From: Paracoccaceae bacterium
GTDB lineage: Bacteria > Pseudomonadota > Alphaproteobacteria > Rhodobacterales > Rhodobacteraceae
Assembly (NCBI GenBank): GCA_007128135.1
Contig: SKYA01000032.1
Location: forward strand, 1 to 60,565
Length of the DNA stretch: 60,565 nucleotides
Direction of reading: 5' to 3'
Shown: piece after piece, positions 20,026-28,723 of the stretch
Position numbering within the stretch: position 1 is the first letter of the stretch
How the letters are laid out: each line of letters starts with the position of its first letter
Translations under genes and position numbers: made by a program
Notes under the pieces: generated by a model
What the model was told of the DNA's origin: nothing
Database searches by the model: none
Seen by the model: the letters and a program-made list of their open reading frames with translations, nothing else

Positions 20026-20688
20026 TCAAATCAGCGCGGCGAGACGTGCGGCCTCGACAGCGCAGGGGGTCAGCGCGTCACGGTTCTCGCCGGGAAAGAA
20101 ACGCGCGCGCGTGGCAGTGGGCATCGGCGCCGCGGCCTCCACCAGCACGCGCGGCCCTGTCCTTGCGCATTCCGCCTGCCACGCGCGCGCGAGCGCCATC
20201 TGCGCCGCTTTCGAGGCCCCATAGGCCCCCATGAACTTGCCGGTCGCGGCGGGGTCATCGACCAGCAGCGCCGTCGCCCGCTGCGGGGCCGCAGCCAGCA
20301 GGGGGGAAACCATCGGGATCAGCACGCCGGGCGCGCGGATATTGGTCGCCACGCATCTTTCCCAGTCCTTCAGGGCGACATGATCGGCCGGGCTCATTGG
20401 CGGGGCATGGATGGCGGTATGCGCCCACAAGTCCAGATGCCCCCAGCGGTCATGGATGTCGCGGCACAGATGGCGCATCGCGTCATCGATCGTGATGTCC
20501 AGCGCGGCCAGCGTGGCGGTGCCGCCGCGCGCCTTGATCCGGTCGTCAAGCTCTTCGAGCGCGCCCATGGTGCGCCCCAGCGCAACCACATGCCAGCCGG
20601 CAGGTGCCAGATGCTCGGCCAGCGCCGCACCCAGCCCGCGCGACGCGCCGGTGACCAGCGCGATCTTCCTGTAGGTTGTGTCGCTCAT
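20026..20688 (-). CDS. Short-chain dehydrogenase/reductase
   Basis: A 220-residue Rossmann-fold oxidoreductase. The cofactor loop is VTGASRGLGAALAEHL and the catalytic Tyr-Lys pair is in AYGASKAAQMALA. The usual catalytic serine on the strand before it is not obvious (ATALLVDDPAATGK), so activity may be altered. Start ATG 20688 (MSDTTYRK). It lies alone on the minus strand between ybdK and an L,D-transpeptidase. The substrate is not readable from sequence. Confidence 0.82.
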   Translation of the reverse strand: MSDTTYRKIALVTGASRGLGAALAEHLAPAGWHVVALGRTMGALEELDDRIKARGGTATLAALDITIDDAMRHLCRDIHDRWGHLDLWAHTAIHAPPMSPADHVALKDWERCVATNIRAPGVLIPMVSPLLAAAPQRATALLVDDPAATGKFMGAYGASKAAQMALARAWQAECARTGPRVLVEAAAPMPTATRARFFPGENRDALTPCAVEAARLAALI

Positions 20689-20857
20689 GCGGCCTCTTAC
20701 CCGTGCTTTGGCGCCAAAGGCAAGAGATGCCGCAATGCCACGCACGCTTCGCCATCCGGAGGCTCATCGGCGGAAATCCGCTTGACTCGAATCCCTTTCT
20801 GCCGCGCATTTGGAATCCTTGGAGTTTTCAACATTTGTCATTCAAGGGGAGGAGTTG

Positions 20858-21289
20858 ATGCTGCGCAAACACGCTGCCACGTTGCTTGCTGCATTTGTAT
20901 TCTTCTGGTCTGCCCAGCAGGCTGTCGCGGACCGTCTGGTCGCGCGCGTCAGCCTGAGCGGGCAGGTCATGCATGTCTATCATCATGGCCAGTTGCTGTA
21001 TGAATGGCCGGTCTCGACTGCGCGCGCCGGCAAGGTGACGCCGACCGGACAGTGGCGGCCGCAATGGCTGTCGCGCAATCATCGTTCCAGCCGCTACAAC
21101 AATGCCCCCATGCCCTATTCGGTGTTCTATTCCGGGCATTATGCGATTCACGGCACCAACGAGATCAGCCGTCTGGGCCGTCCGGCCTCGGCCGGATGCG
21201 TGCGTCTGCACCCGGACAATGCGCGACGGTTCTTCGAGATGGTCCGCGCCGAGGGCATGGATCAGACCCGCGTCATCGTGGTGCGCTGA
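20858..21289 (+). CDS. L,D-transpeptidase (YkuD domain), secreted
   Basis: A 143-residue protein with a signal peptide (about residues 1-24, VADRL at the cleavage region) and a compact YkuD domain. The catalytic segment is AIHGTNEISRLGRPASAGCV, with the nucleophilic Cys in SAGCVRL; many YkuD proteins have SHGC here, and SAGC is a known variant. It would form 3-3 crosslinks or attach proteins to peptidoglycan in the periplasm. The start follows GGGGAGGAG. TTGACT at about 20781 is a possible -35 element with a poor -10. Confidence 0.88.
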   Translation: MLRKHAATLLAAFVFFWSAQQAVADRLVARVSLSGQVMHVYHHGQLLYEWPVSTARAGKVTPTGQWRPQWLSRNHRSSRYNNAPMPYSVFYSGHYAIHGTNEISRLGRPASAGCVRLHPDNARRFFEMVRAEGMDQTRVIVVR

Positions 21290-21425
21290 CAACTGCATGC
21301 CGCTGAGTCCTGCCTGCAACAGCCGCCCCCCTTGATATGGTGGGCGGTTTTTGGCGCTACCCAACGGGTCGGGGTTTGCCTATAGTGCTGGGAAAAGACC
21401 GACAAGGCTAACCGAGGGAGAGGAC

Positions 21426-21893
21426 ATGCGCTGTCCGTTTTGCGGAAATACCGACACGCAGGTGAAGGACTCACGCCCTGCCGAAGACCATGGTGCCATC
21501 CGTCGACGGCGCTTCTGTCCTGCCTGTGGCGGGCGCTTCACCACCTATGAGCGTGTGCAGCTGCGCGATCTGGTGGTGATCAAGTCGAACGGGCGACGAG
21601 AGGCGTTCGACCGCGAGAAGCTGGAACGCTCGATCCGCATCGCCATGCAGAAGCGCCCCATCGAACATGAGCGGATCGACCAGATGATCTCGGGGATCGT
21701 GCGACGGCTGGAAAGCCTGGGGGATACCGACATCCCGTCCTCGATGATCGGCGAGATCGTGATGGAGACGCTGGCGCGGATCGACACTGTCGCCTATGTG
21801 CGCTTCGCCAGCGTCTACAAGAACTTCCAGGAAGCGGATGATTTCGACAAGTTCGTCTCGGAGTTGCGCCCCGAAACGAAGGGGGCAGACTGA
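21426..21893 (+). CDS. nrdR: Transcriptional repressor NrdR
   Basis: The 155-residue repressor controls ribonucleotide reductase genes. It has a four-cysteine zinc ribbon (MRCPFCGN ... [14 protein letters not shown]) followed by the ATP-cone domain ([17 protein letters not shown] ... [11 protein letters not shown]). Start ATG 21426 follows GAGGGAGAGG. It is three bases from ribD, a common alphaproteobacterial pairing that continues into riboflavin genes elsewhere. Confidence 0.97.
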   Translation: MRCPFCGNTDTQVKDSRPAEDHGAIRRRRFCPACGGRFTTYERVQLRDLVVIKSNGRREAFDREKLERSIRIAMQKRPIEHERIDQMISGIVRRLESLGDTDIPSSMIGEIVMETLARIDTVAYVRFASVYKNFQEADDFDKFVSELRPETKGAD

Positions 21894-21896
21894 GAC

Positions 21897-22994
21897 TTGC
21901 GCGACGAGGCCGATCGCCGCTTCATGCGTCTGGCCATTGCGATGGGCGCGCGCGGGCTTGGCCAGGTATGGCCGAACCCCGCGGTCGGCTGTGTCATCGT
22001 CCGTGACGGTCGCGTTCTTGCGCGCGGCTGGACACAGCCTGGCGGTCGGCCCCATGCCGAGGCGATGGCGCTGAGCCAGTGCGATGCACGCGGCGCCACG
22101 GCCTATGTGAGTCTCGAACCCTGCGCCCACCATGGCAAGACCCCGCCCTGTGCCGAGGCGCTGGTCCGGGCCGGTGTGGCGCGCGTTGTCACTGCATTGA
22201 CCGACCCTGACCCGCGTGTTGCCGGACGTGGTCATGCGATGCTGCTTGCTGGCGGGATCGAGGTGGTCGAAGGGGTCGAGGCAGCGGCGGCACAGCGCGT
22301 CCAGGCGGGTTTTCTGCGTCGCGTGCAGGAGGGGCGGCCAATGGTGACGCTGAAACTCGCGCTGACGCTCGACGGACGGATTGCCACGAGCTCGGGGGAA
22401 AGCCGCTGGATTACCGGTGCGCCGGCCCGTCACCTCGTGCATGGTTTGCGCGCCCGCCATGATGCCGTGCTGGTGGGCGCCGGAACGGCGCGCGCGGACG
22501 ATCCGGACCTGCGCGTGCGCGGGCTGGGCGTTTCGCATCAGCCGGTGCGGATCGTGGCAAGCACGCGGCTTGACTTGCCGGTTGCGGGACGGCTGGGTTC
22601 AAGTGCGCGCCAGGTGCCGGTCTGGCTGGTGCACGGACCTGACGCAGCCGCCACCGCAAGGGCGGATTGGCAGGCCGCAGGGGCCGAACTGATCGACTGT
22701 CCGCTGGCCGAAGAAGGACTGGATGTGGCGGTAATGCTGCGCGGACTCGGGGCGCGCGGGCTGACTCGGGTCTTCTGTGAAGGGGGCGGCACGCTTGCTG
22801 CCAGATTGCTGCGCGCTGATCTGGTCGATGAACTGGTGGTTTTTGCTGCTGGCAAGCTGATCGGCGCCGAAGGGAGCGCGGGCATTGGTCCGCTCGGCCT
22901 GAGCGCCCTTGCAGATGCACCCCGCTTCGATCTGATCGCGCTGCGCGCCGTCGGCGGGGATGTGATGCAGCACTGGCGCCGCGCGCGCGCGTGA
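21897..22994 (+). CDS. ribD: Bifunctional riboflavin biosynthesis deaminase/reductase RibD
   Basis: The 365-residue enzyme carries out the second and third steps of riboflavin synthesis from GTP. The N-terminal deaminase has the zinc motifs HAEAMAL and EPCAHHGKTPPCAEAL. The C-terminal reductase shows LKLALTLDGRIATSSGESRW and the NADPH-site motif FCEGGGTLAARLL. The frame starts at a TTG (21897) three bases after nrdR; the next in-frame ATG is 21924, but the TTG start restores the usual ~8 residues before the first helix. No ribE or ribBA follows: a capsule cluster begins instead, and the last 27 bases of the gene are partly duplicated downstream. Confidence 0.95.
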   Translation: MRDEADRRFMRLAIAMGARGLGQVWPNPAVGCVIVRDGRVLARGWTQPGGRPHAEAMALSQCDARGATAYVSLEPCAHHGKTPPCAEALVRAGVARVVTALTDPDPRVAGRGHAMLLAGGIEVVEGVEAAAAQRVQAGFLRRVQEGRPMVTLKLALTLDGRIATSSGESRWITGAPARHLVHGLRARHDAVLVGAGTARADDPDLRVRGLGVSHQPVRIVASTRLDLPVAGRLGSSARQVPVWLVHGPDAAATARADWQAAGAELIDCPLAEEGLDVAVMLRGLGARGLTRVFCEGGGTLAARLLRADLVDELVVFAAGKLIGAEGSAGIGPLGLSALADAPRFDLIALRAVGGDVMQHWRRARA

Positions 22995-23055
22995 CGCCGG
23001 CACCCCGAAGCCAGGCATCCCGGTATCGGACGACTGGCGCCGCGCGCGTGACGCC
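22972..23055. repeat. Direct repeat of the ribD 3' end
   Basis: The segment at 22972-22998, which includes the ribD stop codon, recurs at 23033-23055 as ACTGGCGCC, a CG run and TGACGCC. The second copy lacks one CGCG unit. The copies flank about 34 unrelated bases at the junction between the riboflavin gene and the capsule cluster. Confidence 0.7.
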
Positions 23056-23083
23056 AGCCATTGTCGGAGAGCAGCGCGCTTGC

Positions 23084-23884
23084 TCAGCGCAGTCGCGTCA
23101 GCAACGCGCGATGATGCAGCCGCATCAGCATCATCCCGATGACGAGCGGAATGAGGCACCAGAGGCCAAGATACCACAGCGACACATAATCGGGCCGATA
23201 GACCGGGTAGAAGGCGGCGCGCATCAGCCCGGTCAGATGCAGCACCGGATTGAACCAGAGCGTGTCCTGCGCAATCGCGGGCATGTCTTCATAGAGCAGG
23301 ATCACCCCCGAGATGATGAACAGGGGCGCCGTGATGATTCCCCAGGCCTGTTGCCAGATCTCGAAACGGTGGAACAGATAGCTGTTGAGCAGCCCGACCG
23401 AGAACCCCGTTGCCGCAGTCAGAACGACTGCCAGCACCAGAAGCGGCCAGTCGATGAAGGTGGCAATCCCGTCATGAAGGAATATTCCCCCGAGAATCAG
23501 CGCCATGACCCCGACCTGGACCAGCAGGTTCAGGACAAGACGCGCCAGCACCGCGTCGAACCAGTTGACACGGGGGTAAAGCAGAAGGCTGCGCGAGAAG
23601 GACAGCGCGTGGCCCGTCACGGAACTGAGCACCACGAAAGCGCGCAGGATCAGGACGCCGGTTGCCTTGAACAGCAGGAAAGAGGTGCCGAGGGCAGGGC
23701 TTTTCTGTAACAGGGCAAAGGCATAGGCGAGAACGACAATCATGCCCAGCGGTTGCAGCACCGCCCAGAGATAGCCGCCCGGCGTGCGTCCGTAGCGCGT
23801 GGCCATCTCGCGCAGCACCAGCGCGCCTATGGCGCGCAGCGCGGTCACGGGCCAGCGGGTGGCGAGGGGCATGCGTGCTGACAT
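23084..23884 (-). CDS. kpsM: Capsule polysaccharide ABC export permease (KpsM-like)
   Basis: A ~266-residue ABC-2 permease. The N-terminal cytoplasmic helix ALVLREMATRYGRTPGGYLW is the KpsM/Wzm signature, followed by six hydrophobic segments. With KpsT (25234) and KpsE (23991) it would export capsular polysaccharide. The start is uncertain: ATGs at 23941, 23905, 23884 and 23872 are in frame, and I chose 23884 because AAGAGA precedes it and an AT-rich, promoter-like stretch (23911-23950) is left outside the gene. It is transcribed away from kpsE and kpsT, unlike the usual kpsMT order. Confidence 0.87.
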   Translation of the reverse strand: MSARMPLATRWPVTALRAIGALVLREMATRYGRTPGGYLWAVLQPLGMIVVLAYAFALLQKSPALGTSFLLFKATGVLILRAFVVLSSVTGHALSFSRSLLLYPRVNWFDAVLARLVLNLLVQVGVMALILGGIFLHDGIATFIDWPLLVLAVVLTAATGFSVGLLNSYLFHRFEIWQQAWGIITAPLFIISGVILLYEDMPAIAQDTLWFNPVLHLTGLMRAAFYPVYRPDYVSLWYLGLWCLIPLVIGMMLMRLHHRALLTRLR

Positions 23885-23990
23885 CGGGTCTCTTGATCCG
23901 GACATGGGGTTACGCACTTTTAACACCGATTTGCTAGCCATGACTTAACGCGCCGGGGTGGTGCGGGTTTGGCACAGGATCGTCTCTCGC

Positions 23991-25220
23991 ATGACCGCAA
24001 CTCCGATGGCGCGACACTCCAGAACGCGGCCCCAGCCGGGCCGGGCGGGGCCTGTGCCCGAAACCGGCCCACCGGAAGTGCCCCCGCCCCCGCCGCTCGC
24101 GCGCGCTGCGCGCCCGGCCGCGCGCCATCGCGGACTGGCGCTTGCAATGGTGCTTGTCGTGGTGATGCCGGTCATTGTCGTTTCAGGCTATCTGTTTTTC
24201 GCAGCGCAGGACCAGTATGCCTCGCGCGCGGGCTTCACGATCCGGCAGGATGACAGTGCCAGCGCCTCGGACATCCTGGGCGGGATGTCGCAACTGCTGT
24301 CAGGCAGCGGCGGCAGCCATGCCGACCTGCTGTTCGAATACCTGCACAGCCAGGAACTGGTCATGCAGGTCGATGCGAGGCTTGATCTGCGTGCACATTT
24401 TGCGCTTGCCTGGCCGCGCGACCCGGTCTTTGCCCTGCCGCCCCGGGGCTCGGTCGATCAGCTCGTGCGTTTCTGGCAACGCATCCTGCGGGTGTCCTTC
24501 GACCGAAATACAGGGTTGCTGCTGGTCGAGGCGCGTGCCAATGATCCGGCCTATGCGCGCGAGATCATCCTTGCGATCGTGGCCTCCAGCGAAGCGATGA
24601 TCAACCAGCTGAACCTGCAGGCGCGGCGCGACCGGATGCGTCTGGCCGAGGCTGATCTGCAACAGGCCGTCACCCGGCTGCGCACTGCGCGCGAGGACCT
24701 GGCCGAGTTCCGAGCCCGCACGCAGATTGTCGATCCCGAGGCCGATATCCAGGGCAGGATGGGCGTACTGAACAACCTGCAACAGAAACTGGCCGAGGCA
24801 TTGGTCGAACATGACCTACTGGCGCTGATCACCGATGCGAATGATCCCCGCCTGCGCCAGTCTGCGCGCCGCGTCGATGTCATCCGCGAGCGCATCGTCG
24901 AAGAGCGCGCGACCTTCGCGCGGCAGGACACCAGCACCGCCGAAACCGACTACCCGCGGCTGATCGCCCAGTTCGAGAGTCTGCTCGTGGAACAGGAGAT
25001 TGCCCAGCAGGGCTACGGCGCCGCGCTGCGCGCGCTGGACCTCGCGCGCTCCAATGCCGAACGCCAGAGCCTGTTTGTCGCCCTGTTCATCCGCCCGACG
25101 CTGACCCAGGAGCCGGGCTATCCGAAGCGGCTCCTGCTGATCGGAATGACGGCGCTTTTCAGCCTGCTGGTATGGGTCTTTGGCGCGCTGGCCTATTATT
25201 CGCTTCGTGACCGGACCTGA
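23991..25220 (+). CDS. kpsE: Capsule export inner-membrane/periplasmic protein (KpsE/Wzz-like)
   Basis: The 409-residue protein has a proline-rich cytoplasmic N-terminus, a first membrane helix (LALAMVLVVVMPVIVVSGYL), a long periplasmic part with coiled-coil character (MRLAEADLQQAVTRLRTARE ... FRARTQIVDPEADIQ), and a second helix near the C-terminus (LLLIGMTALFSLLVWVFGAL). The PxxP-like TLTQEPGYPKR before the last helix is typical of KpsE and polysaccharide co-polymerases. ATG 23991 was chosen over the GTG at 23958. It links the inner-membrane exporter to the outer-membrane channel. The stop overlaps the ribosome site of kpsT. Confidence 0.87.
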   Translation: MTATPMARHSRTRPQPGRAGPVPETGPPEVPPPPPLARAARPAARHRGLALAMVLVVVMPVIVVSGYLFFAAQDQYASRAGFTIRQDDSASASDILGGMSQLLSGSGGSHADLLFEYLHSQELVMQVDARLDLRAHFALAWPRDPVFALPPRGSVDQLVRFWQRILRVSFDRNTGLLLVEARANDPAYAREIILAIVASSEAMINQLNLQARRDRMRLAEADLQQAVTRLRTAREDLAEFRARTQIVDPEADIQGRMGVLNNLQQKLAEALVEHDLLALITDANDPRLRQSARRVDVIRERIVEERATFARQDTSTAETDYPRLIAQFESLLVEQEIAQQGYGAALRALDLARSNAERQSLFVALFIRPTLTQEPGYPKRLLLIGMTALFSLLVWVFGALAYYSLRDRT

Positions 25221-25233
25221 GGGGAATATCCGC

Positions 25234-25929
25234 ATGCCTGCCCCCATGCCCATTCTGGAATTTGACGATGTTACCAAGGGTTTTTGGCTGCATGGCGCCT
25301 GGCGCGCCGTCATCCGCGGACTGACCCTGTCGCTGCCGCCCGGGCGGGCGCTGGGGCTTCTGGGGCGCAATGGCGCGGGCAAGACCACTCTGCTCGATCT
25401 GGTCGCAGGCAGGCTGCGCCCCGACTCGGGGCGGATCTGGCGCGGGGGCAGCGTGTCCTTCCCGGTGGGCTTCGCGGCCGGGTTCCACCGCGACCTGAGC
25501 GGCGCGCAGAACATCCGTTTCCTTGCGCGGGTCTACGGCGTCGATTCGGATGCGCTGGTCGCTTTCGTCGAGGATTTCACCGAGCTTGGCGCGCAGTTCC
25601 ACGCGCCCTTGCGCAGCTATTCGACAGGAATGCGCGCCAGGCTGGGCTTTGGTGCCTCGATGGGGCTGCCCTTTGACCTCTACCTGATTGACGAGGCAAC
25701 GGCCGTTGGCGATGTGCAGTTCAGACACAAGAGCAGGGCCCTGTTTCGGGCCCGGATGCGTGCGGCCAGCGGGATCATGGTCAGCCACAACCCGAACGAC
25801 CTGCGCAAGTTCTGTGATGGCGGAATCGTGCTGCACCAGGGCCGGCTGCTGTATTTCGACCAGATCGATGAGGCGATCCGCACGCATGAGGACCTGCTGC
25901 GCCGCACGCCTGCCGGTCCGGAGGGCTGA
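25234..25929 (+). CDS. kpsT: Capsule polysaccharide ABC exporter ATPase (KpsT-like)
   Basis: The 231-residue ATPase has Walker A GRNGAGKTT, the KpsT-type signature YSTGMRARLGFGASM, Walker B DLYLIDEATAVGD and the switch histidine in MVSHN. ATG 25234 follows GAGGGG 9 bases upstream. It pairs with the KpsM permease at 23084, and possibly also with the orphan permease at 5190. The gene is tightly linked to kpsE (13 bases) and to the glycosyltransferase (3 bases), so they form one operon. Confidence 0.92.
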   Translation: MPAPMPILEFDDVTKGFWLHGAWRAVIRGLTLSLPPGRALGLLGRNGAGKTTLLDLVAGRLRPDSGRIWRGGSVSFPVGFAAGFHRDLSGAQNIRFLARVYGVDSDALVAFVEDFTELGAQFHAPLRSYSTGMRARLGFGASMGLPFDLYLIDEATAVGDVQFRHKSRALFRARMRAASGIMVSHNPNDLRKFCDGGIVLHQGRLLYFDQIDEAIRTHEDLLRRTPAGPEG

Positions 25930-25932
25930 TCC

Positions 25933-27504
25933 ATGCGGGTGCTGCATTACAACTGGGTGGACCCGGCCGACCCTGCCGGACGTGGTGGCGGCGTGCGCAG
26001 TTACATGGCTGCGCTTGTCGCCGAACAGGTGCGGACGCCCGGATACCGCGTCACCACGCTCGCCTCGGGTCTGCTGCATGACCTGCGCCCGCGCCCGCCA
26101 CGCTGGCAGCGGATCAGGCAAGACCATCACGAGATCGTCAATGCGCGCCCGCTCGCCCCCTCGCAGGTCGATTTTGGCGCACGCGCCCAGCACAGCCATC
26201 CGGGTACCGAGGCCGCCTTTGCCGATTTCCTGCGCGCGACTGGCCCCTATGACGTCGTGCATTTCCACACGCTTGAGGGCTTGCCCGCGCGGGTGCTCGA
26301 AATCGCAGCAGAGGTGCCCGGTCAGAAGGTCTGCCTGAGCCTGCACAATTACCACCCGTTTTGCCCGCAGGTGAACCTGTGGTGGCGGGAGTTCGCGCAT
26401 TGCACCGATTTCGAGGGTGGGGTGCGCTGTGCCACCTGCCTGCCGCTGAAGCCCAACCCGAATTCGGTGCTGCGTGCCTATCAGATCGAGACGTCCTGCA
26501 CGCGTGCAGGGTTCGGGCCGGGGCACTGGCTGCATGACCGGCTGCTGCGCCCGGGCCTGCGTCAGGGCTGGCACCTGCTCAAACGGCTGGCGCGGCGCAA
26601 TCCGCCTGCACCGCGGCCCGCAGAAACGGAAGGGACCGCCTTTGCGGCCCGGCGCGCGCGGATGATCACGCTCATCAATGCGCATTGCGCGCGCGTGCTC
26701 GCGGTCTCGCAGCGGACGCAACAACTGGCGCAGGCCTTCGGGCTCGAGCGGGTCGAGACACTCTATATCGGCACCCCCCATGCCCGTGCCTGGACCAGGA
26801 CCGCACCGCGTCCCTGGCCCACGCGATTCAGCCCCGAGTCCCCCTTGCACCTGTGCTATCTGGGCTACATGCGCGCCGACAAGGGCTTTTCCTTCCTGCT
26901 CGAGGCGCTGGCCGCGCTGCCGCGTGCACAGGCCGCGCGCGTGCATCTCAGCGTCGCCGCTCGCCGCGGCCCGCCCGGTATGATGGCACAGATGACAGCG
27001 CTGCGCGACCATCTGGCCGGGCTCGACTGGCGCGACGGTTATACTGCAGCCGATCTCGATACGATCCTCGCGCGGACGGATCTGGGCGTTGTCCCGCCGC
27101 TATGGCAGGACAACCTGCCCCAGACCGCGCTCGAGATGCATGCGCGTCACATCCCGCTTCTGACTTCGGACCGCGGCGGTGCCCGGGAACTGGGCGGCAC
27201 GGATGAGCTGACCTTTCGCGCGGGCGACCCTCGCGATTTCTCAGCCTGTCTTGCGCGCGTGCTCGACGGTCGGTCGGATCTGGCGGCTTATTGGGCACAG
27301 GCGCGCGTTCCGCAGGACATGGTGCAGCATGTGCGGGCATTGCATCACTGCTATGAGGAACTGCATGAAGGCATTGATTCACATCGGAATTCCCAAATCC
27401 GGCACATCCACGATCCAGGCCTTTCTCTCGATGAATCGGGACGCGCTGGCCACGCAGGGGCTGCTGCATGCGCCCTTCAACCCGGATTTCGGCAGTCAGT
27501 ATGA
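25933..27504 (+). CDS. Glycosyltransferase, GT-B fold (GT4-like)
   Basis: A 523-residue cytoplasmic glycosyltransferase of the capsule operon. The N-terminal Rossmann half starts VLHYNWVDPADPAGRGGGVR, with DVVHFHTLEGLPA. The C-terminal donor domain shows LCYLGYMRADKGFSFLLEAL and the late PPLWQDNLPQTALEMHARHI, which occupies the usual E-x7-E position. A cysteine-rich loop (CTDFEGGVRCATC) is unusual. Sequence up to about 27363 looks like protein; the last ~46 residues (from HEGIDSHRN) run through the start of the next gene in another frame. The true C-terminus probably lay near 27366, so the 140-base overlap suggests a late one-base shift. Confidence 0.85.
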   Translation: MRVLHYNWVDPADPAGRGGGVRSYMAALVAEQVRTPGYRVTTLASGLLHDLRPRPPRWQRIRQDHHEIVNARPLAPSQVDFGARAQHSHPGTEAAFADFLRATGPYDVVHFHTLEGLPARVLEIAAEVPGQKVCLSLHNYHPFCPQVNLWWREFAHCTDFEGGVRCATCLPLKPNPNSVLRAYQIETSCTRAGFGPGHWLHDRLLRPGLRQGWHLLKRLARRNPPAPRPAETEGTAFAARRARMITLINAHCARVLAVSQRTQQLAQAFGLERVETLYIGTPHARAWTRTAPRPWPTRFSPESPLHLCYLGYMRADKGFSFLLEALAALPRAQAARVHLSVAARRGPPGMMAQMTALRDHLAGLDWRDGYTAADLDTILARTDLGVVPPLWQDNLPQTALEMHARHIPLLTSDRGGARELGGTDELTFRAGDPRDFSACLARVLDGRSDLAAYWAQARVPQDMVQHVRALHHCYEELHEGIDSHRNSQIRHIHDPGLSLDESGRAGHAGAAACALQPGFRQSV

Positions 27505-28285
27505 ACTGCCCGTCACGGCGCTGGAGGCCTGCGATTGCGAGATCGCGCCCGATCTGGAGCGCCGGCGCCTTGGGTTTTGCAGCCGCGCCGACCAGAGTGC
27601 TTATGTCGCGGCCTATGCCCGGTTTCTGGATGCGATGCTGGCCGACACGTCGCTGCCGCGTTTCATTGCCTCGAGCGAGCATATTCATGCCTGGATCACC
27701 ACGCCCGAACGCATTGCCGCGCTGGACCTCTTTCTGCGTACACGGTTTTCGCGGGTTGATTATCTGCTGTATCTGCGCCCGCAGGAGGAACTCGTGACAA
27801 GCGGATATTCAGAAGCCGTCCGCCGCGGTGCACGACATGATTTCGCGACCCATCTTGCCCGGAACGGGCGCATCGATCACTGGCGCGCGATCAAGCCGTG
27901 GCTGGAAGTCGTCGGGCGCGACCGGCTGAGATTGCGACTGATGGTGCCGAATGCGCTGGAAAAGCAGGACCTGCTCGAGGATTTCTGTGCAGCTGCCGGG
28001 CTCGACCTGACAGGGCTGGCGCGGCCCGACAGGGTCAACACAGCGCTGACGCAGGGTGAGATCGCGCTGCGGCGCAGGCTCAATGCCGTGCTGCCCGTGC
28101 AGGCGCCGACAGGTGGGCCGAACCCGCATTATGCGCGAATCCTGCGCCTGTTGGGTCCGCTCTGGTCCGGGTCGGCGCGGCTGGAACTGAGCGCGGCCCA
28201 GATCGCGGATTTGCGCGCCCGTAATGCCGCGGGCAACGAGAAGATCCGCAAGCGCTTTTTCCATCACCGGCCCGCGTTGTTCTGA
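27365..28285 (+). CDS. Sulfotransferase-like protein of the capsule cluster
   Basis: The 306-residue protein opens with ALIHIGIPKSGTSTIQAFL, which fits the PAPS 5'-phosphosulfate loop of sulfotransferases (H-x-G-x-x-K-x-GT-x-x-x-Q). A middle YLRPQEELVTSGYSEAV segment resembles the 3'-phosphate-binding R...S motif. Distant P-loop proteins of capsule clusters share this pattern, so the activity is probable, not proven. It would transfer sulfate to a sugar of the exported polysaccharide. Its start lies 140 bases inside the preceding glycosyltransferase frame. PAPS supply (CysD, CysNC) and PAP removal (CysQ) are encoded in the same window. Confidence 0.68.
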   Translation: MKALIHIGIPKSGTSTIQAFLSMNRDALATQGLLHAPFNPDFGSQYELPVTALEACDCEIAPDLERRRLGFCSRADQSAYVAAYARFLDAMLADTSLPRFIASSEHIHAWITTPERIAALDLFLRTRFSRVDYLLYLRPQEELVTSGYSEAVRRGARHDFATHLARNGRIDHWRAIKPWLEVVGRDRLRLRLMVPNALEKQDLLEDFCAAAGLDLTGLARPDRVNTALTQGEIALRRRLNAVLPVQAPTGGPNPHYARILRLLGPLWSGSARLELSAAQIADLRARNAAGNEKIRKRFFHHRPALF

Positions 28286-28723
28286 CTGCGACATCGGTCC
28301 GGGTCCGGTCCTGTCTGCGTTGCGCCAACTGGCTCAGGACAGGCGGGGGGCTTTCGGTGACCTGTCGGTCACGCTCGCCGCCCGGGATGAGATGCCGGTC
28401 CCGGCTGGCGGGCCGATACGGGATGGACCAAGCGTTCCGTGGTCTGACGCAGTTGTGCGCGCAGTGTCCCTGGAGGCGGCGCGGCGAAGGGCCGTGCCGC
28501 AAGGCGGTACCGGGGCGACCTGTCCGACGACCTGTTATAGTCCGGGCGCCCATGCCATGCGGACATGGTCCCGGTCCGGCCATCCCGAGGGAGGGCCTCA
28601 GCGGCAGGCAAGTGCAGCGAGGGCACGCTGATCCCTCCGCGTGGTCACTCGACCCTCCGTCGGGGAGTTCGGGCGCGGCGCGGCCTGGACCAAACCACGC
28701 CCGACATGGCTGCCTCAGGGTCA
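28286..28723. other. 438-base gap between convergent capsule genes
   Basis: No convincing gene on either strand; the open frames are Arg/Pro/Gly-rich shadows. Features seen are a small hairpin (GTGACC/GGTCAC near 28357-28372) and an isolated TTATAGT near 28540 with no matching -35. Composition is as GC-rich as the coding neighbours. It may be decayed coding DNA. Confidence 0.5.

Noticed and set aside
20780-20815. tRNA-like TTGACTCGAATCCC segment
   Set aside because: The T-loop-like string has no matching T-stem, acceptor stem or anticodon arm around it.
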